Positions 23,168-31,598 of a stretch of DNA of 44,086 nt are shown piece by piece. The notes below the pieces were generated by a model. The model saw nothing but the letters and a program-made list of their open reading frames with translations. It was not told the origin of the DNA and did no database searches. Position 1 is the first letter of the stretch, and the number at the start of each line of letters is the position of its first letter. The stretch lies in assembly GCA_947477565.1 (NCBI GenBank), contig CANJUR010000036.1, forward strand, positions 1 to 44,086, in the 5' to 3' direction. Position numbers and translations under genes: made by a program. Origin of the DNA: Deltaproteobacteria bacterium (GTDB taxonomy: Bacteria; Myxococcota_A; Polyangia; Polyangiales; Ga0077539).

Positions 23168-25101
23168 GCGCCGAGCCGATCACCACGGTGGAGGAATTCG
23201 AGACAGCGCTGGCCGCCGGCGGGATCACCGGTGCGCGCGTCTGCGGCCTCACGCTGGCCGACCGCACGTTCGAGGGCTTCAGCCTGACGGCGGTGGCCTT
23301 CGAGGGCTGCGTGTTCGAGCGCACGTCGCTCGCGCAGGCGTCACTCACCGCGGTGGTCTTCCGCGGCTGCCGCTGGGACGACTGCGCGTGGACCGAACTC
23401 AGCTTACAGGGCGTGCTCTTCGGCCCCGATGACGCGGGCCACGTCTCGCAGTTTGCGCGCACGCGCTTTCAGGGCTGCAGCGGGCAGGAGGTCACCTTCG
23501 ACTCCTGCCACTTCGACGCGTGGGGCCTCGGCGAGAGCGGCCTCGGCACCGTGCGCTTCGTCGGCTGCGCGCTGCGCGACGTGCTCTGGGCAGGCGTCGT
23601 GCTGACGGACTTCACCCTCGAGGCATCGACCGTCGAGGGTGGGCGCTGGCTCGAGACGCTCTTCGAGGACGGCGCGTTTTTGCGGTGCGACCTGCGGGGT
23701 CTCGCCGCGCCGGGCCTCACGCTCGAAGACGTGCGCTTCGATCAGGTCGAGTGGGCCGCCGCCGATCTCACCGGTGCCACGCTCGCGGGGCTCTCGTTCG
23801 CGGGCGTCCTCTCGATGCCCGCCGTGCTCGATGGCGCCAACCTGCAGGGCTGCGATCTCACCGGCTGTGACCTCACCAGCGTGTCGCTCCGGGGAGCCGA
23901 CCTGACCGGCGCTACGCTCGCGCGGGCCCGTTTCGACGCGGCAGACCTGACCGGCACCGACCTTACCGGTGTGATGGCCGCCGGGGCTTCGTTTCAGGCC
24001 GCGATCGTACGGGAGGCGAACTTCTCCCAGGCGGTTCTGCAGGGTGCTGATCTGCGTACGCGCGATGCTGTATCGACGGTCTTTTCCGGTGCCGACCTGC
24101 GCGCCAGTGATGTCCGTTATGCCGCCTTCGAACAATGCTTCTTCGATCAATCGTTGTGGAATCAAGTCCGAACCGCGCACGCCTCTTTTCGGGACTGCAA
24201 CTTCGAAGAGGCCAATCTGGAGGGCGCCTCGTTCGATGGGTGTGCGATGAGCGAGGCATCCCTCGCGGGTGTTCTCGCCAATGGGGTTTCGTTTCGCGAG
24301 TGCGACCTCACGGACGCCGATCTCTCGGGTGCGCAACTCCGGGGCGCCGTGCTCGCGGGAGCGCGGCTGCACGACGCCGTGCTCACGGAAGCTGACCTCA
24401 CGGGCGCCAATCTCTCCGGTGCCCAGCTTTATCGCAGTGACCTCGCGGGGGCCAGGCTCGCCGACGCGGTGCTCCTCGGCGCCGACCTCACGCGCATCGA
24501 CGCGCGCGGGCTCCAACTGGGTACGTGCCAGGTCGATCGCTCGACGGTGTGGCAGGGGGCCGACCTGCGGGGTGCCACCGCCGCGGGAATCAACTTCAGC
24601 GGGGCCAACCTGCGCGACTTCGATGGCCGCGGAGCCGACCTCACCGGCTGCCGCTTCGACGAGGCAATCATCGAGGGCGCGACCTTGCACGACGCAAAGT
24701 TGCGCGGCACCTCGTGGCTGAAGGCGAAGGGCCGCGGGGCAGAGTTCGACGGGGCCAACCTCGACGAGAGCGACCTCCGCGGGGCCGACTTGCGCACCGC
24801 GAGCTTCGTGGGCGCCAGCGCTTTACGCAGTCGGTTTACCCGCGCTGACCTCGACCGCGCGCGCCTCGTGAAGTGTGACCTCCGCGAGGCCAACCTCTCG
24901 CTCTGCACGATGCGCTACTGCGACCTCTCGCACGCGAAGCTCGACCGCGCCGACTGCACCCACGCCAACCTCTCCGGCTCGCTCTTGCATCGCATGAGCG
25001 AACTGGAGACGCGGTGGTTCGATGCCACCCTCGATCAGGTGGCGCGAACCGACCCGAAGCTCGCCGCGGGCGAGGATTTCGTCCCCACGCCGCGCGGCTG
25101 A
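23164..25101 (+). CDS. Large pentapeptide repeat protein
   Basis: This 645-residue protein is almost wholly pentapeptide repeats, from about residue 25 to 620. The clearest are LDGANLQGCDLTGCDLTSV, LSGAQLRGAVLAGARLHDA and LTEADLTGANLSGAQLYRS. Such proteins fold into a right-handed quadrilateral beta-helix; known members include gyrase protectors and T6SS-linked proteins, but no function can be read here. The start is a TTG at 23164 overlapping the previous stop; the frame opens upstream at 23080 inside the previous gene and was not used. The N-terminal part has unusually many Cys (FRGCRWDDCAW, FDSCHFDAW). It ends 9 bases from the convergent VgrG. Confidence 0.78.
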   Translation: MSAEPITTVEEFETALAAGGITGARVCGLTLADRTFEGFSLTAVAFEGCVFERTSLAQASLTAVVFRGCRWDDCAWTELSLQGVLFGPDDAGHVSQFARTRFQGCSGQEVTFDSCHFDAWGLGESGLGTVRFVGCALRDVLWAGVVLTDFTLEASTVEGGRWLETLFEDGAFLRCDLRGLAAPGLTLEDVRFDQVEWAAADLTGATLAGLSFAGVLSMPAVLDGANLQGCDLTGCDLTSVSLRGADLTGATLARARFDAADLTGTDLTGVMAAGASFQAAIVREANFSQAVLQGADLRTRDAVSTVFSGADLRASDVRYAAFEQCFFDQSLWNQVRTAHASFRDCNFEEANLEGASFDGCAMSEASLAGVLANGVSFRECDLTDADLSGAQLRGAVLAGARLHDAVLTEADLTGANLSGAQLYRSDLAGARLADAVLLGADLTRIDARGLQLGTCQVDRSTVWQGADLRGATAAGINFSGANLRDFDGRGADLTGCRFDEAIIEGATLHDAKLRGTSWLKAKGRGAEFDGANLDESDLRGADLRTASFVGASALRSRFTRADLDRARLVKCDLREANLSLCTMRYCDLSHAKLDRADCTHANLSGSLLHRMSELETRWFDATLDQVARTDPKLAAGEDFVPTPRG

Positions 25102-25110
25102 GCGGGCCGA

Positions 25111-26583
25111 TCAGCTCTGGTCGTCGAAGGTGACGGTGATGCCGTGGCGGGTGCGAATCTGGCTCTGCGTCGCGTTGGCCGAGTTGACCGGCGACGCAGT
25201 CTCGAAGTTGGGCACCGAGGACATGATCAGCGGTCGGTCGGGGTCGCCGTTGACGTGGATGATCAACACCTCGGTGCCGACGTGCAGCGGAAACTGCACG
25301 CCGTAGCCGCTGCCCGAGGCGGGCTGCGCCATGCGGAGCCAGCGGGACGCCTTGCCGCCGGCCTTGCCCGCGAGGTCCCACGGGAGGATGACCTTGTAGC
25401 GGCCGTGCTCGTCGACCGGCGTCGACCGCACGCCGTCGCTCGCTGCGTCCACCTTGCCGTGAATCACACCGGAGATGCGCGGCACCGGCGTCATGCGCAC
25501 GGGGCGCCACGGCACCGCAGACGGGATCGCGTTGAACTCGTTGTGGTACGCCTGTGAGCCGGAGCCCGAATCGATGCCCGCCTGCTGCACCGAGTGACGG
25601 ATATCGGTAATGACGTATTGCTGATCCATCGCATCGAAGTAGTGATTCTCGACTGCAAACTTGTGCCCCGGGTGGAGGCCGCGGACGGCGGTGGCCCCAG
25701 CGTAGGTTTCGCGGTGCGCGAATAGCTCCTGAGCGCGGAGTTTGGCGATGCGAGTGCCGCCCGCGTGGTCCTTGAAGTGCTCGCCGTAGTAGACGTGCAC
25801 GCCGACGCCGTCGGGGTCGACGTTGTCCTTGCCGACAAGCTCCGTCGAGGGGGTACGGTAGTTGTAGTCGCGCACTGTCACCTTCGTGGTGACCATGCGG
25901 CGAGTGCGGGTGAGGCTGCTGATGCGGTGCTCGCCGCCGGAGGTGCCGCCGCGCGGGTCGAAGGTCAGTGACTCGAACCCTTCGAGTTCCTGGAAGTTGT
26001 TGTTTCCGTCCGCGAAGATGAGTTTGGTCCCCTCGTCGCCGTGCTCGAAGAAATAGAAGATTCCCTCGTACTCCATCACCCGCGACAGAAACTGGAAGTC
26101 CGTCTCTTCATACTGGACCTTGTATTCGTAGGGCGCGTACTTCTTCGAGAGTCGCATCTCGTAGTGGCTGCCGTCGTGCAGCCCCGCCTCCGTAAGAACG
26201 TCCTTGATGACCTGCGGAGCGGAGAGTTCCTGGTAGACCCAGGACCCGGCGGTGAGGGTGGTGTCGAAGAACTTCGGCACCATGCGCAGGTGGTAGAGCA
26301 CCGGCGACGGCTGCGTCATGTTGAGCATCTCGACCTCGCGGATCACCCCGTGGATCTTGTGTTCTTCGCTGTCGCCGAATGCCAGGTAGGCGTCCTTTAT
26401 GAGGAGTTCTTCGACCGCTTCGAAGGACAGCGGACCGCCCGTGGAGGTCTCCACGATCAGGTCGAAGGCGTAGAGCTGCGAAAGCCCCTCGTGGCCGTCC
26501 ATCTGTCGCACGTAGAGGTCCGGTGCTGATTCCGCTTCAGTGCGAAACACGACCGTGTAGTTCGAGTGCTCCTGCGTAGTCAT
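25111..26583 (-). CDS. vgrG: Short VgrG spike protein (TssI), no needle extension seen
   Basis: This 490-residue protein has the VgrG architecture: an N-terminal gp27-like ring region (about 10-330, with TDFQFLSRVMEYEGIFYFFEH) and a gp5-type OB domain (about 385-465, with GKVDAASDGV, DEHGRYKVILPWD, SRWLRMAQPASGSGYGVQFPLHVGTEVLI and GDPDRPLI). It ends with SQIRTRHGITVTFDDQS, the segment that in most VgrG proteins leads into the beta-helical needle. The stop follows at once, so the needle is absent. The chosen ATG has AGAGGCGCC upstream; the frame opens 48 codons earlier without family sequence. It sits opposite the plus-strand cluster and is divergent from the gene at 26727. Confidence 0.9.
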   Translation of the reverse strand: MTTQEHSNYTVVFRTEAESAPDLYVRQMDGHEGLSQLYAFDLIVETSTGGPLSFEAVEELLIKDAYLAFGDSEEHKIHGVIREVEMLNMTQPSPVLYHLRMVPKFFDTTLTAGSWVYQELSAPQVIKDVLTEAGLHDGSHYEMRLSKKYAPYEYKVQYEETDFQFLSRVMEYEGIFYFFEHGDEGTKLIFADGNNNFQELEGFESLTFDPRGGTSGGEHRISSLTRTRRMVTTKVTVRDYNYRTPSTELVGKDNVDPDGVGVHVYYGEHFKDHAGGTRIAKLRAQELFAHRETYAGATAVRGLHPGHKFAVENHYFDAMDQQYVITDIRHSVQQAGIDSGSGSQAYHNEFNAIPSAVPWRPVRMTPVPRISGVIHGKVDAASDGVRSTPVDEHGRYKVILPWDLAGKAGGKASRWLRMAQPASGSGYGVQFPLHVGTEVLIIHVNGDPDRPLIMSSVPNFETASPVNSANATQSQIRTRHGITVTFDDQS

Positions 26584-26726
26584 GGCGCCTCTGTCATTGA
26601 TGAATGGGTTGTAGACGAGATTGCAGCGAACCTTATCACGGGGTCGTCTCCCTGTGGTGATCACGGGGCACGTGCGATAACATCGCCGTTGCGCCGGTCC
26701 TGCGCGGGGGGCGTCGAGAGAACCCA
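26584..26726. promoter_or_regulatory. Divergent vgrG / cargo-candidate promoter region with direct repeat
   Basis: This 143-base region drives both vgrG (minus) and the gene at 26727 (plus). It has the direct repeat ATCACGGGG at 26635-26643 and 26660-26668, 25 bases apart. The second copy overlaps a GTGATCAC palindrome at 26657-26664. Repeats of this kind could be a regulator site, but no binding protein is known here. Confidence 0.3.
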
Positions 26727-28217
26727 ATGCTCATCCAAAACCGCCTCGGTACACGTTTCGAGCTTCTCCTCCACCCGGCAGCCTCGGTGGCCTCGGGGGT
26801 GCCCGTGCCGTACGCAAGCGCCGAGGCGTTCTTGTCTACGTTCACGTCTGCGCAGCGGGCGGAGATGCTGCGCTCGCTCGGTAGCAACGCGTCGTTTCCA
26901 TCGCTCGATCCGGTGGCGCTGCGCAACATCCACAGCGACGACGTCGCATCGACGGTGCTGGTTCGCCTGCTGCGCGGGCGGCAGATCGGGTTTCGCGCCC
27001 CGATCGCAGCGGTGCAGCAAGCGAAGGCCGTCAACGCCGGAGCCCGGGGCGAGCCTGCGACGAAGGGGCCCGCGACCCCGCCGCCGGCGGTGAAATCCGC
27101 GGTGGTCTGCGAGCTTATCGCCATCGAGGCGGCGTGCGCGCACAACGGCCGCAAGGCCAACAAGTCCGGGCTCCTGGAGGTGGTGCCGGGGCGCTCGGAT
27201 GACCTCATTCAACTCAAATCGACGATTCGCGGTGGCTGCGGCGAGCATCCGCGCTGGGAGGTTCGCGAGCCGCTCTCGTCGGGTGTCGTGAAGACGGGCG
27301 TGAACTCGACTTTCGTGGCCAAAAGCTGGGGCTTCAAGGCACTCGGTATCTTCGAGGTGCAGCCCAAGTCGTACCATGTGAGTTGCACCTGCTGCTCGGG
27401 GCCGACGAAGCAGTTCGAGGTGCGCGCATATCCTATCGACGAGTGGGAACTTGCCATTGCCATTGACTTCCAGAAGCCACCTACGCAGTGGGGAGTCGAG
27501 GTCAAGATCACTCCCTGGGAGGACTCGTCGCTCACGCTGAAAACCGACGTACTGCGGAAGTTCAATGAGAAGTCCGAGCGGCTGAGGTGGGCGCTCGACA
27601 AGGTGATGGTCCCGCTGGTCGGCAAGCAGGGCGACTGGGAGTTTCTCAAGACCAAGCTGAAGTTTAGCGGTAAGTGGGCAGAAAACGAGACCGACCATCG
27701 CGCGTTCTACAAGTACTCCGCTTCGCTCGAGTTCGACCCGCTTCTCAAAGGGAATTTCCTCATCCCGTTTGGTCCCACATCGGCCATTCCAGGGTGGATC
27801 AAGAAGTGGACGACCGACTACATCGGTGACCTGTATCTGTATTTGAAGTTTGAAGGCGAGGTAAAGCTTTCGGGCTCGTGGAGCCGCACCACTGCCGACA
27901 AGTCGAGCGCCAACGTCGAAGGCTCCGGAAAGATTACAGTGAAGGCCGGCGGCAACCTCTTCCTCATGCAGAAGAGCGCGCTCAACCTCGACGTCAATGG
28001 TGCGACCAGCATCACCGCGGAGGCCAGGGCGCCAGTGTCGCGCATGCCTGCGGTCGAGTACGACCTGAAGTGGGGCGGGCTCGAGATCGAACTCACCATC
28101 GAGGCCGCCTGGGGGCTCGTGGAGTACAAGCGCAAGTGGAAGCCTATCGACGGCTTCTCGCTATTGGAGAAGATGCTCGGCCACAAGCCAGAGCCCTGGT
28201 ATCCGCTCGGTCATTGA
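26727..28217 (+). CDS. Unknown protein divergent from vgrG, candidate T6SS cargo
   Basis: I do not recognise a known toxin domain in this 496-residue protein. Residues 1-100 have an unclear fold; a Pro-rich hinge at about 108-118 (ATKGPATPPPAV) separates them from a Cys-containing part (CELIAIEAACAHNG, SCTCCSG). The C-terminal half is beta-rich, with GSGKITVKAGGNLFLMQKSA and LNLDVNGATSITAEA, a pattern like VgrG tail strands. No signal peptide or obvious immunity gene follows. The gene ends just before the terminator at 28227. Location beside vgrG makes it the leading cargo candidate, but a structural role is equally possible. Confidence 0.6.
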   Translation: MLIQNRLGTRFELLLHPAASVASGVPVPYASAEAFLSTFTSAQRAEMLRSLGSNASFPSLDPVALRNIHSDDVASTVLVRLLRGRQIGFRAPIAAVQQAKAVNAGARGEPATKGPATPPPAVKSAVVCELIAIEAACAHNGRKANKSGLLEVVPGRSDDLIQLKSTIRGGCGEHPRWEVREPLSSGVVKTGVNSTFVAKSWGFKALGIFEVQPKSYHVSCTCCSGPTKQFEVRAYPIDEWELAIAIDFQKPPTQWGVEVKITPWEDSSLTLKTDVLRKFNEKSERLRWALDKVMVPLVGKQGDWEFLKTKLKFSGKWAENETDHRAFYKYSASLEFDPLLKGNFLIPFGPTSAIPGWIKKWTTDYIGDLYLYLKFEGEVKLSGSWSRTTADKSSANVEGSGKITVKAGGNLFLMQKSALNLDVNGATSITAEARAPVSRMPAVEYDLKWGGLEIELTIEAAWGLVEYKRKWKPIDGFSLLEKMLGHKPEPWYPLGH

Positions 28218-28226
28218 GGGAAACGA

Positions 28227-28260
28227 ACCCGAGCGCAGCGGTGAGGGCGCGCTCGGGTTT
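28227..28260. terminator. Bidirectional hairpin terminator
   Basis: AACCCGAGCGC (28227-28237) and GCGCTCGGGTT (28250-28260) are perfect 11-base inverted repeats with a 12-base loop. It sits between the convergent genes at 26727-28217 and 28276-28761. The flanks have only short T/A runs, so termination strength is uncertain. Confidence 0.7.
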
Positions 28261-28275
28261 CAAGACGCCGACGAA

Positions 28276-28761
28276 TCAGCGCGCACCGCAGCCGGTCGCG
28301 GGGTTGAAGCACATCCCCGTCGCGCAGTTGCAGACCTGCACCGAGTGGCTCGATGCAGGCGCGCAACTGCACGCGCCGACGAGGCAGCTGCTCGGGAAGT
28401 CACTGACGGCCCGGCAGCAGGTAATGGTACCGACAGTTCCGCCCGTGGAGGTGCAGAGTTGCGCGAGGACGCTGGGGACGTCGGTGGCCGCGGGGACATC
28501 GGTGGCCGCGGGGACATCGGTGGCCACGGGGACGTCGGTGGCCACGGGGACGTCGGTGGCCACGGGGACGTCGGTGGCCACGGGGACGTCGGTGGCCACG
28601 GGGACGTCGGCGCTGCGCGCGTCACGGACGACGTCGGTGGCGGTCACGTCTGTGGTTGATCCCGAGTCGGTGACGGGGGTCGGATCGTCGCTGCAACCCG
28701 CGCCGAGAAGGCCGAGAGCGCTGACAAACAGGAGGCCGCGAACCGAAGAGCAGGTGTTCAT
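28276..28761 (-). CDS. Lipoprotein with hexapeptide repeat and Cys-rich C-terminus
   Basis: This 161-residue protein starts with a lipoprotein signal (MNTCSSVRGLLFVSALGLL, lipobox LLGAGC, lipidated Cys23). The middle is a run of hexapeptides of ATDVPV type, coded by the 18-base repeat at 28474-28617. The C-terminus is Cys-rich (TCCRAVSDFPSSC, CNCATGMCF), probably a disulfide-bonded outer-envelope module of a kind seen in other myxobacterial lipoproteins. The upstream frame is open to 29031, but the signal peptide fixes the ATG at 28761. It is divergent from the esterase at 28841. The function is unknown. Confidence 0.72.
   Translation of the reverse strand: MNTCSSVRGLLFVSALGLLGAGCSDDPTPVTDSGSTTDVTATDVVRDARSADVPVATDVPVATDVPVATDVPVATDVPVATDVPAATDVPAATDVPSVLAQLCTSTGGTVGTITCCRAVSDFPSSCLVGACSCAPASSHSVQVCNCATGMCFNPATGCGAR
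28474..28617. repeat. 18-base tandem repeat in lipoprotein gene
   Basis: Eight units of 18 bases, each based on GGGGACGTCGGTGGCCAC on the plus strand, encode ATDVPV/ATDVPA on the minus strand. Units differ by a few bases; the last is degenerate. Unit size in whole codons means that changes in copy number keep the frame, so the region may vary between strains. Confidence 0.85.
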
Positions 28762-28840
28762 AAAGCAGCCGACTAACGCATGACCGCCGCAGCGTCGAGC
28801 AGTGTTGCGAGAGAGCGCAGGGCGGAGGCACCATCCGCCG

Positions 28841-29881
28841 ATGTCGTCTGTACCGCTCCACCTCCGCGCGCAGGGCACCGTCGCCCGTGCCTTGTTGAAG
28901 CTCCCACGCTCTGTCCTGGTGCGTCTTTCCGGGGGCGAGCGCATCGCCCGCGATGGGTGCGTCCTCGACGAACAACTCCAGTTCATGCTCGTGGCCGCCG
29001 AGCGCCTGGGGCGTGGCACCGCCGACTTCAACGCGTCGATTCACGAGCGTCGCGCGGCGATGGACGTCGACGCCATCATCTTCGCGCCGTCCTCGCCGGA
29101 TCTCGAGAGCGTGCGCGACGAGCGCGTCAACGAACACGTCGCCGTGCGCGTGTATCGCCCACATGGACTCACGCGGTCCGCGCCGGCGCTGGTGTTCTTG
29201 CACGGCGGCGGCTTCGTGCTGGGCAGCCTCGCGTCGCACGATCCGGTATGCCGCGGGCTCGCCCACGAGGCCCGCTGCGTGGTGATCGCGGTGGACTACC
29301 GCCTCGCGCCAGAACACCGTTTTCCTGCGTCCGCAGACGACGCGACGGCGGCCTTCCGCTGGGTGATCGCCCACGCAGCGCGTCTCGGTGTCGATATCGC
29401 GCGCGTCGCGGTCGGCGGCGATAGCGCGGGCGGCAACCTCGCGGCGGTGGTCGCGCTCGACACGCGCGCGGACGATCACCCGCCGTGCCTTCAGGCGCTG
29501 CTCTATCCCGTCGTGGACCAGACGCAGTCGTTTCCCTCCCTCAAGCTGATGGAGAGCGGTTTTCTGCTCGATCTCGCGACCATCAATTGGTTTCGTGCGC
29601 AGTACACCCCCGACGCCGCGGACTGGGAGCACCCGCGGGCGTCGCCGTGGTTCGCCGACGCGAAGGGCCTCGCGGCAGCGCATGTGCAGACGGCGGGGTT
29701 CGATCCGCTGCGCGATGAAGGCGAAGCGTACGCGCTGAAGCTGCGCGCCGCAGGGGTGGCCGTCACGTCGAAGCGCTACCCCTCGATGGTGCACGGGTAC
29801 ATCAGCATCACCGGGTCGATCGTCGGTGCGCGCGAGCCCTGGGGCGACCTGGTCGCCGCGCTGCGGACGGCATTCGGCTGA
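28841..29881 (+). CDS. HSL-type alpha/beta hydrolase (esterase)
   Basis: This 346-residue protein has the hormone-sensitive-lipase family signature. HGGG at 121-124 forms the oxyanion hole; the nucleophile elbow is GDSAGG with catalytic S195; the acid is D288 in DPLRDEG and the base is H318 in MVHGY. The family hydrolyses short- to medium-chain esters; the substrate is not evident. The ATG at 28841 follows GGCGGAGG; a longer frame opens at 28802. No signal peptide is visible, so it is probably cytoplasmic. The stop lies 24 bases from the convergent glycosidase gene. Confidence 0.87.
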   Translation: MSSVPLHLRAQGTVARALLKLPRSVLVRLSGGERIARDGCVLDEQLQFMLVAAERLGRGTADFNASIHERRAAMDVDAIIFAPSSPDLESVRDERVNEHVAVRVYRPHGLTRSAPALVFLHGGGFVLGSLASHDPVCRGLAHEARCVVIAVDYRLAPEHRFPASADDATAAFRWVIAHAARLGVDIARVAVGGDSAGGNLAAVVALDTRADDHPPCLQALLYPVVDQTQSFPSLKLMESGFLLDLATINWFRAQYTPDAADWEHPRASPWFADAKGLAAAHVQTAGFDPLRDEGEAYALKLRAAGVAVTSKRYPSMVHGYISITGSIVGAREPWGDLVAALRTAFG

Positions 29882-29905
29882 GCAGACCGACCGCGTCGCA
29901 GAGGA

Positions 29906-31528
29906 TCACCCCGCGCGACGCTGGCGGTATCTGCGCCGCGAGCGACCGAGTGCGAGCAGACCCGCGACCAGCGCGAAGCCTCCGGCCGCACCATGATCGG
30001 TGCGCCCGACGGAGCACGCGCAACCCGACTGCGCGGTGGGTTCGCGCTCACCGGCATCCGGCGAGGTGACGTCGGGCAGTGTGATGTCCACCACCGCGGG
30101 CGCATCGACGGAGATCGGCGGTGCATCGCGCGTGGTGACGTCGGCGGTGGGCGTGGTCACGTCGGCGGTGGTCACGTCGGCAGTGGGCGCGGTCACGTCG
30201 GCACTGGGCGCAGTCACGTCGACGGTGGGCGCAGTCACGTCGACGGTGGGCACGCCCGCGTCGATGGGCGTCCGGGCGATGCAGCCCCGCGCGGCGTCAC
30301 AGGTGGTGCCCGTGTCGGCGCAGCGCGTCTCCGTGTAGACGCCCTGGACGCAGCGACGCTGCACATCGCCTGCGCAGCCGACGCTGTCGTAGGCAGCGCA
30401 GCGGGCATCCATGCAACGGGCGCTCGCCCCGTCAGGGGCGCAGCCGAGACCGAAGGCGCCGCAGTCGCCCGTGGTGTACTGCCCGTCGTTGCAACTCGCG
30501 ATGCGCCGCGCGTCGAGGCAAGCGCTGCGGTTGCCTGCGTGTCCCGGGCACCGCGCATCGACGCAGTAACCGTAGCTCCCTTCGGCCTCGCAGGTCGCGC
30601 CGAAGGCCGCGCAGTCCCCGCCGCCCAGATAGCGCCCGCCGGAGCAGGTCGCGAGCTGTGTGCCCGTACACCATCGGCCGTCGGGGACACGGCAGCGCGC
30701 GTCGGCCGTGGTGGTGTAGATCAGCCCGATGTGGTTGCTGACGACCCGCGGGGAGCCGTCGGAGGGGGTGTTGCGCACGGTGCCATCGACGACGAGGGTC
30801 GAGCTTCCGCCGCCGTCGAGCATCGCGGCGTTGTGGCACCCGAGGTCGAGCATGAGGGCCCGCGTTTCGTTGCAGGTCATGCCTGCGGCGCCCGCGGCGG
30901 CGCGTCGCCCGTCGATCACGACGAACCACGCGGTGTTGCCGTCCGGCGAGAGGCCGACGGCGCTGCGCGGGTTGCGAGCGGTGTCGTAGCAGCCCGACTG
31001 CGCGCGACCATCGACCATCAGGAGAATGCCGTTGCCTCCGATGGCCTGGAAAAACCGGTGCGGTTGAAGCGTGGGGGCGAGGAGATCCGAGTCCACGTCG
31101 AGGGGCCGCGGGGCGCCGATGGAGCAGGCCCGGCCGAGCGTACAGCCGAAGTAGCCCCACCTTCCGCCGAGGGTGCTGTCGCGGATGTGGTTGTGCCAGA
31201 GGGTTCCGTCGGCGATCGCCAACCCGACGGGCGTGTTGCCGTCCGACCAGTCGCCGTTGATCGCGATGAGGGCGCCGACGTTGCGCGCGAAGGTGGGCGT
31301 CGTCACGCGCCGCTCGCGCACGTTGTTCGCCGACATGTGCAGCGAGACGCCCGCCTGCCGGAGATTGATTCGCGCTGCGAAGATGTCCTGCGGCCCGCTC
31401 GCCACCACGCGGTGGAGGTAATCGACGCCGGGGCGCACGTTGGTCCAGGTGTCGCGCGGCTGGGCGTAGGCGGGGTGCGTGAGGGCCAGCAGCAGGGCCG
31501 CGCCCGCGGGGAGAGTGGCGAGTTTCAT
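29906..31528 (-). CDS. Secreted phosphodiester glycosidase family protein with MYXO-CTERM-like tail
   Basis: This is a 540-residue exported protein. The signal peptide ends in AYA before Gln23. The catalytic-type domain (about 50-290) has AINGDWSDGN and the NAGPA motif MLDGGGSSTLVVDG. Next come several Cys-rich modules (GRWCTGTQLATCSGG, SYGYCVDARCPG). A Thr/Pro/Asp/Val-rich linker of VDVTAPT type repeats follows (30134-30250). The end has SGCACSVG, a hydrophobic stretch (GFALVAGLLALG) and an Arg-rich tail: the MYXO-CTERM sorting pattern, probably cleaved during surface anchoring. The frame is open to 31894, but the signal peptide fixes the ATG at 31528. Confidence 0.82.
   Translation of the reverse strand: MKLATLPAGAALLLALTHPAYAQPRDTWTNVRPGVDYLHRVVASGPQDIFAARINLRQAGVSLHMSANNVRERRVTTPTFARNVGALIAINGDWSDGNTPVGLAIADGTLWHNHIRDSTLGGRWGYFGCTLGRACSIGAPRPLDVDSDLLAPTLQPHRFFQAIGGNGILLMVDGRAQSGCYDTARNPRSAVGLSPDGNTAWFVVIDGRRAAAGAAGMTCNETRALMLDLGCHNAAMLDGGGSSTLVVDGTVRNTPSDGSPRVVSNHIGLIYTTTADARCRVPDGRWCTGTQLATCSGGRYLGGGDCAAFGATCEAEGSYGYCVDARCPGHAGNRSACLDARRIASCNDGQYTTGDCGAFGLGCAPDGASARCMDARCAAYDSVGCAGDVQRRCVQGVYTETRCADTGTTCDAARGCIARTPIDAGVPTVDVTAPTVDVTAPSADVTAPTADVTTADVTTPTADVTTRDAPPISVDAPAVVDITLPDVTSPDAGEREPTAQSGCACSVGRTDHGAAGGFALVAGLLALGRSRRRYRQRRAG
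30134..30250. repeat. About 21-base repeat in glycosidase linker
   Basis: Degenerate repeats with a GTCACGTCG core on the plus strand encode VDVTAPT-like heptapeptides and shortened variants on the minus strand. The unit is mostly 21 bases, with some shorter spacing between units. It makes a flexible linker before the C-terminal anchor. Confidence 0.7.
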
Positions 31529-31598
31529 CCTCGCGATGCTAGCGAACGTGCCGCCGCGGCGACCACAAAGATGCTCACCGAAAGGAGGCACCGGCGGG

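Noticed and set aside
28474..28617. Direct repeats as a possible CRISPR array
   Set aside because: Units are contiguous without spacers, 18 bases long and in frame within a lipoprotein gene.
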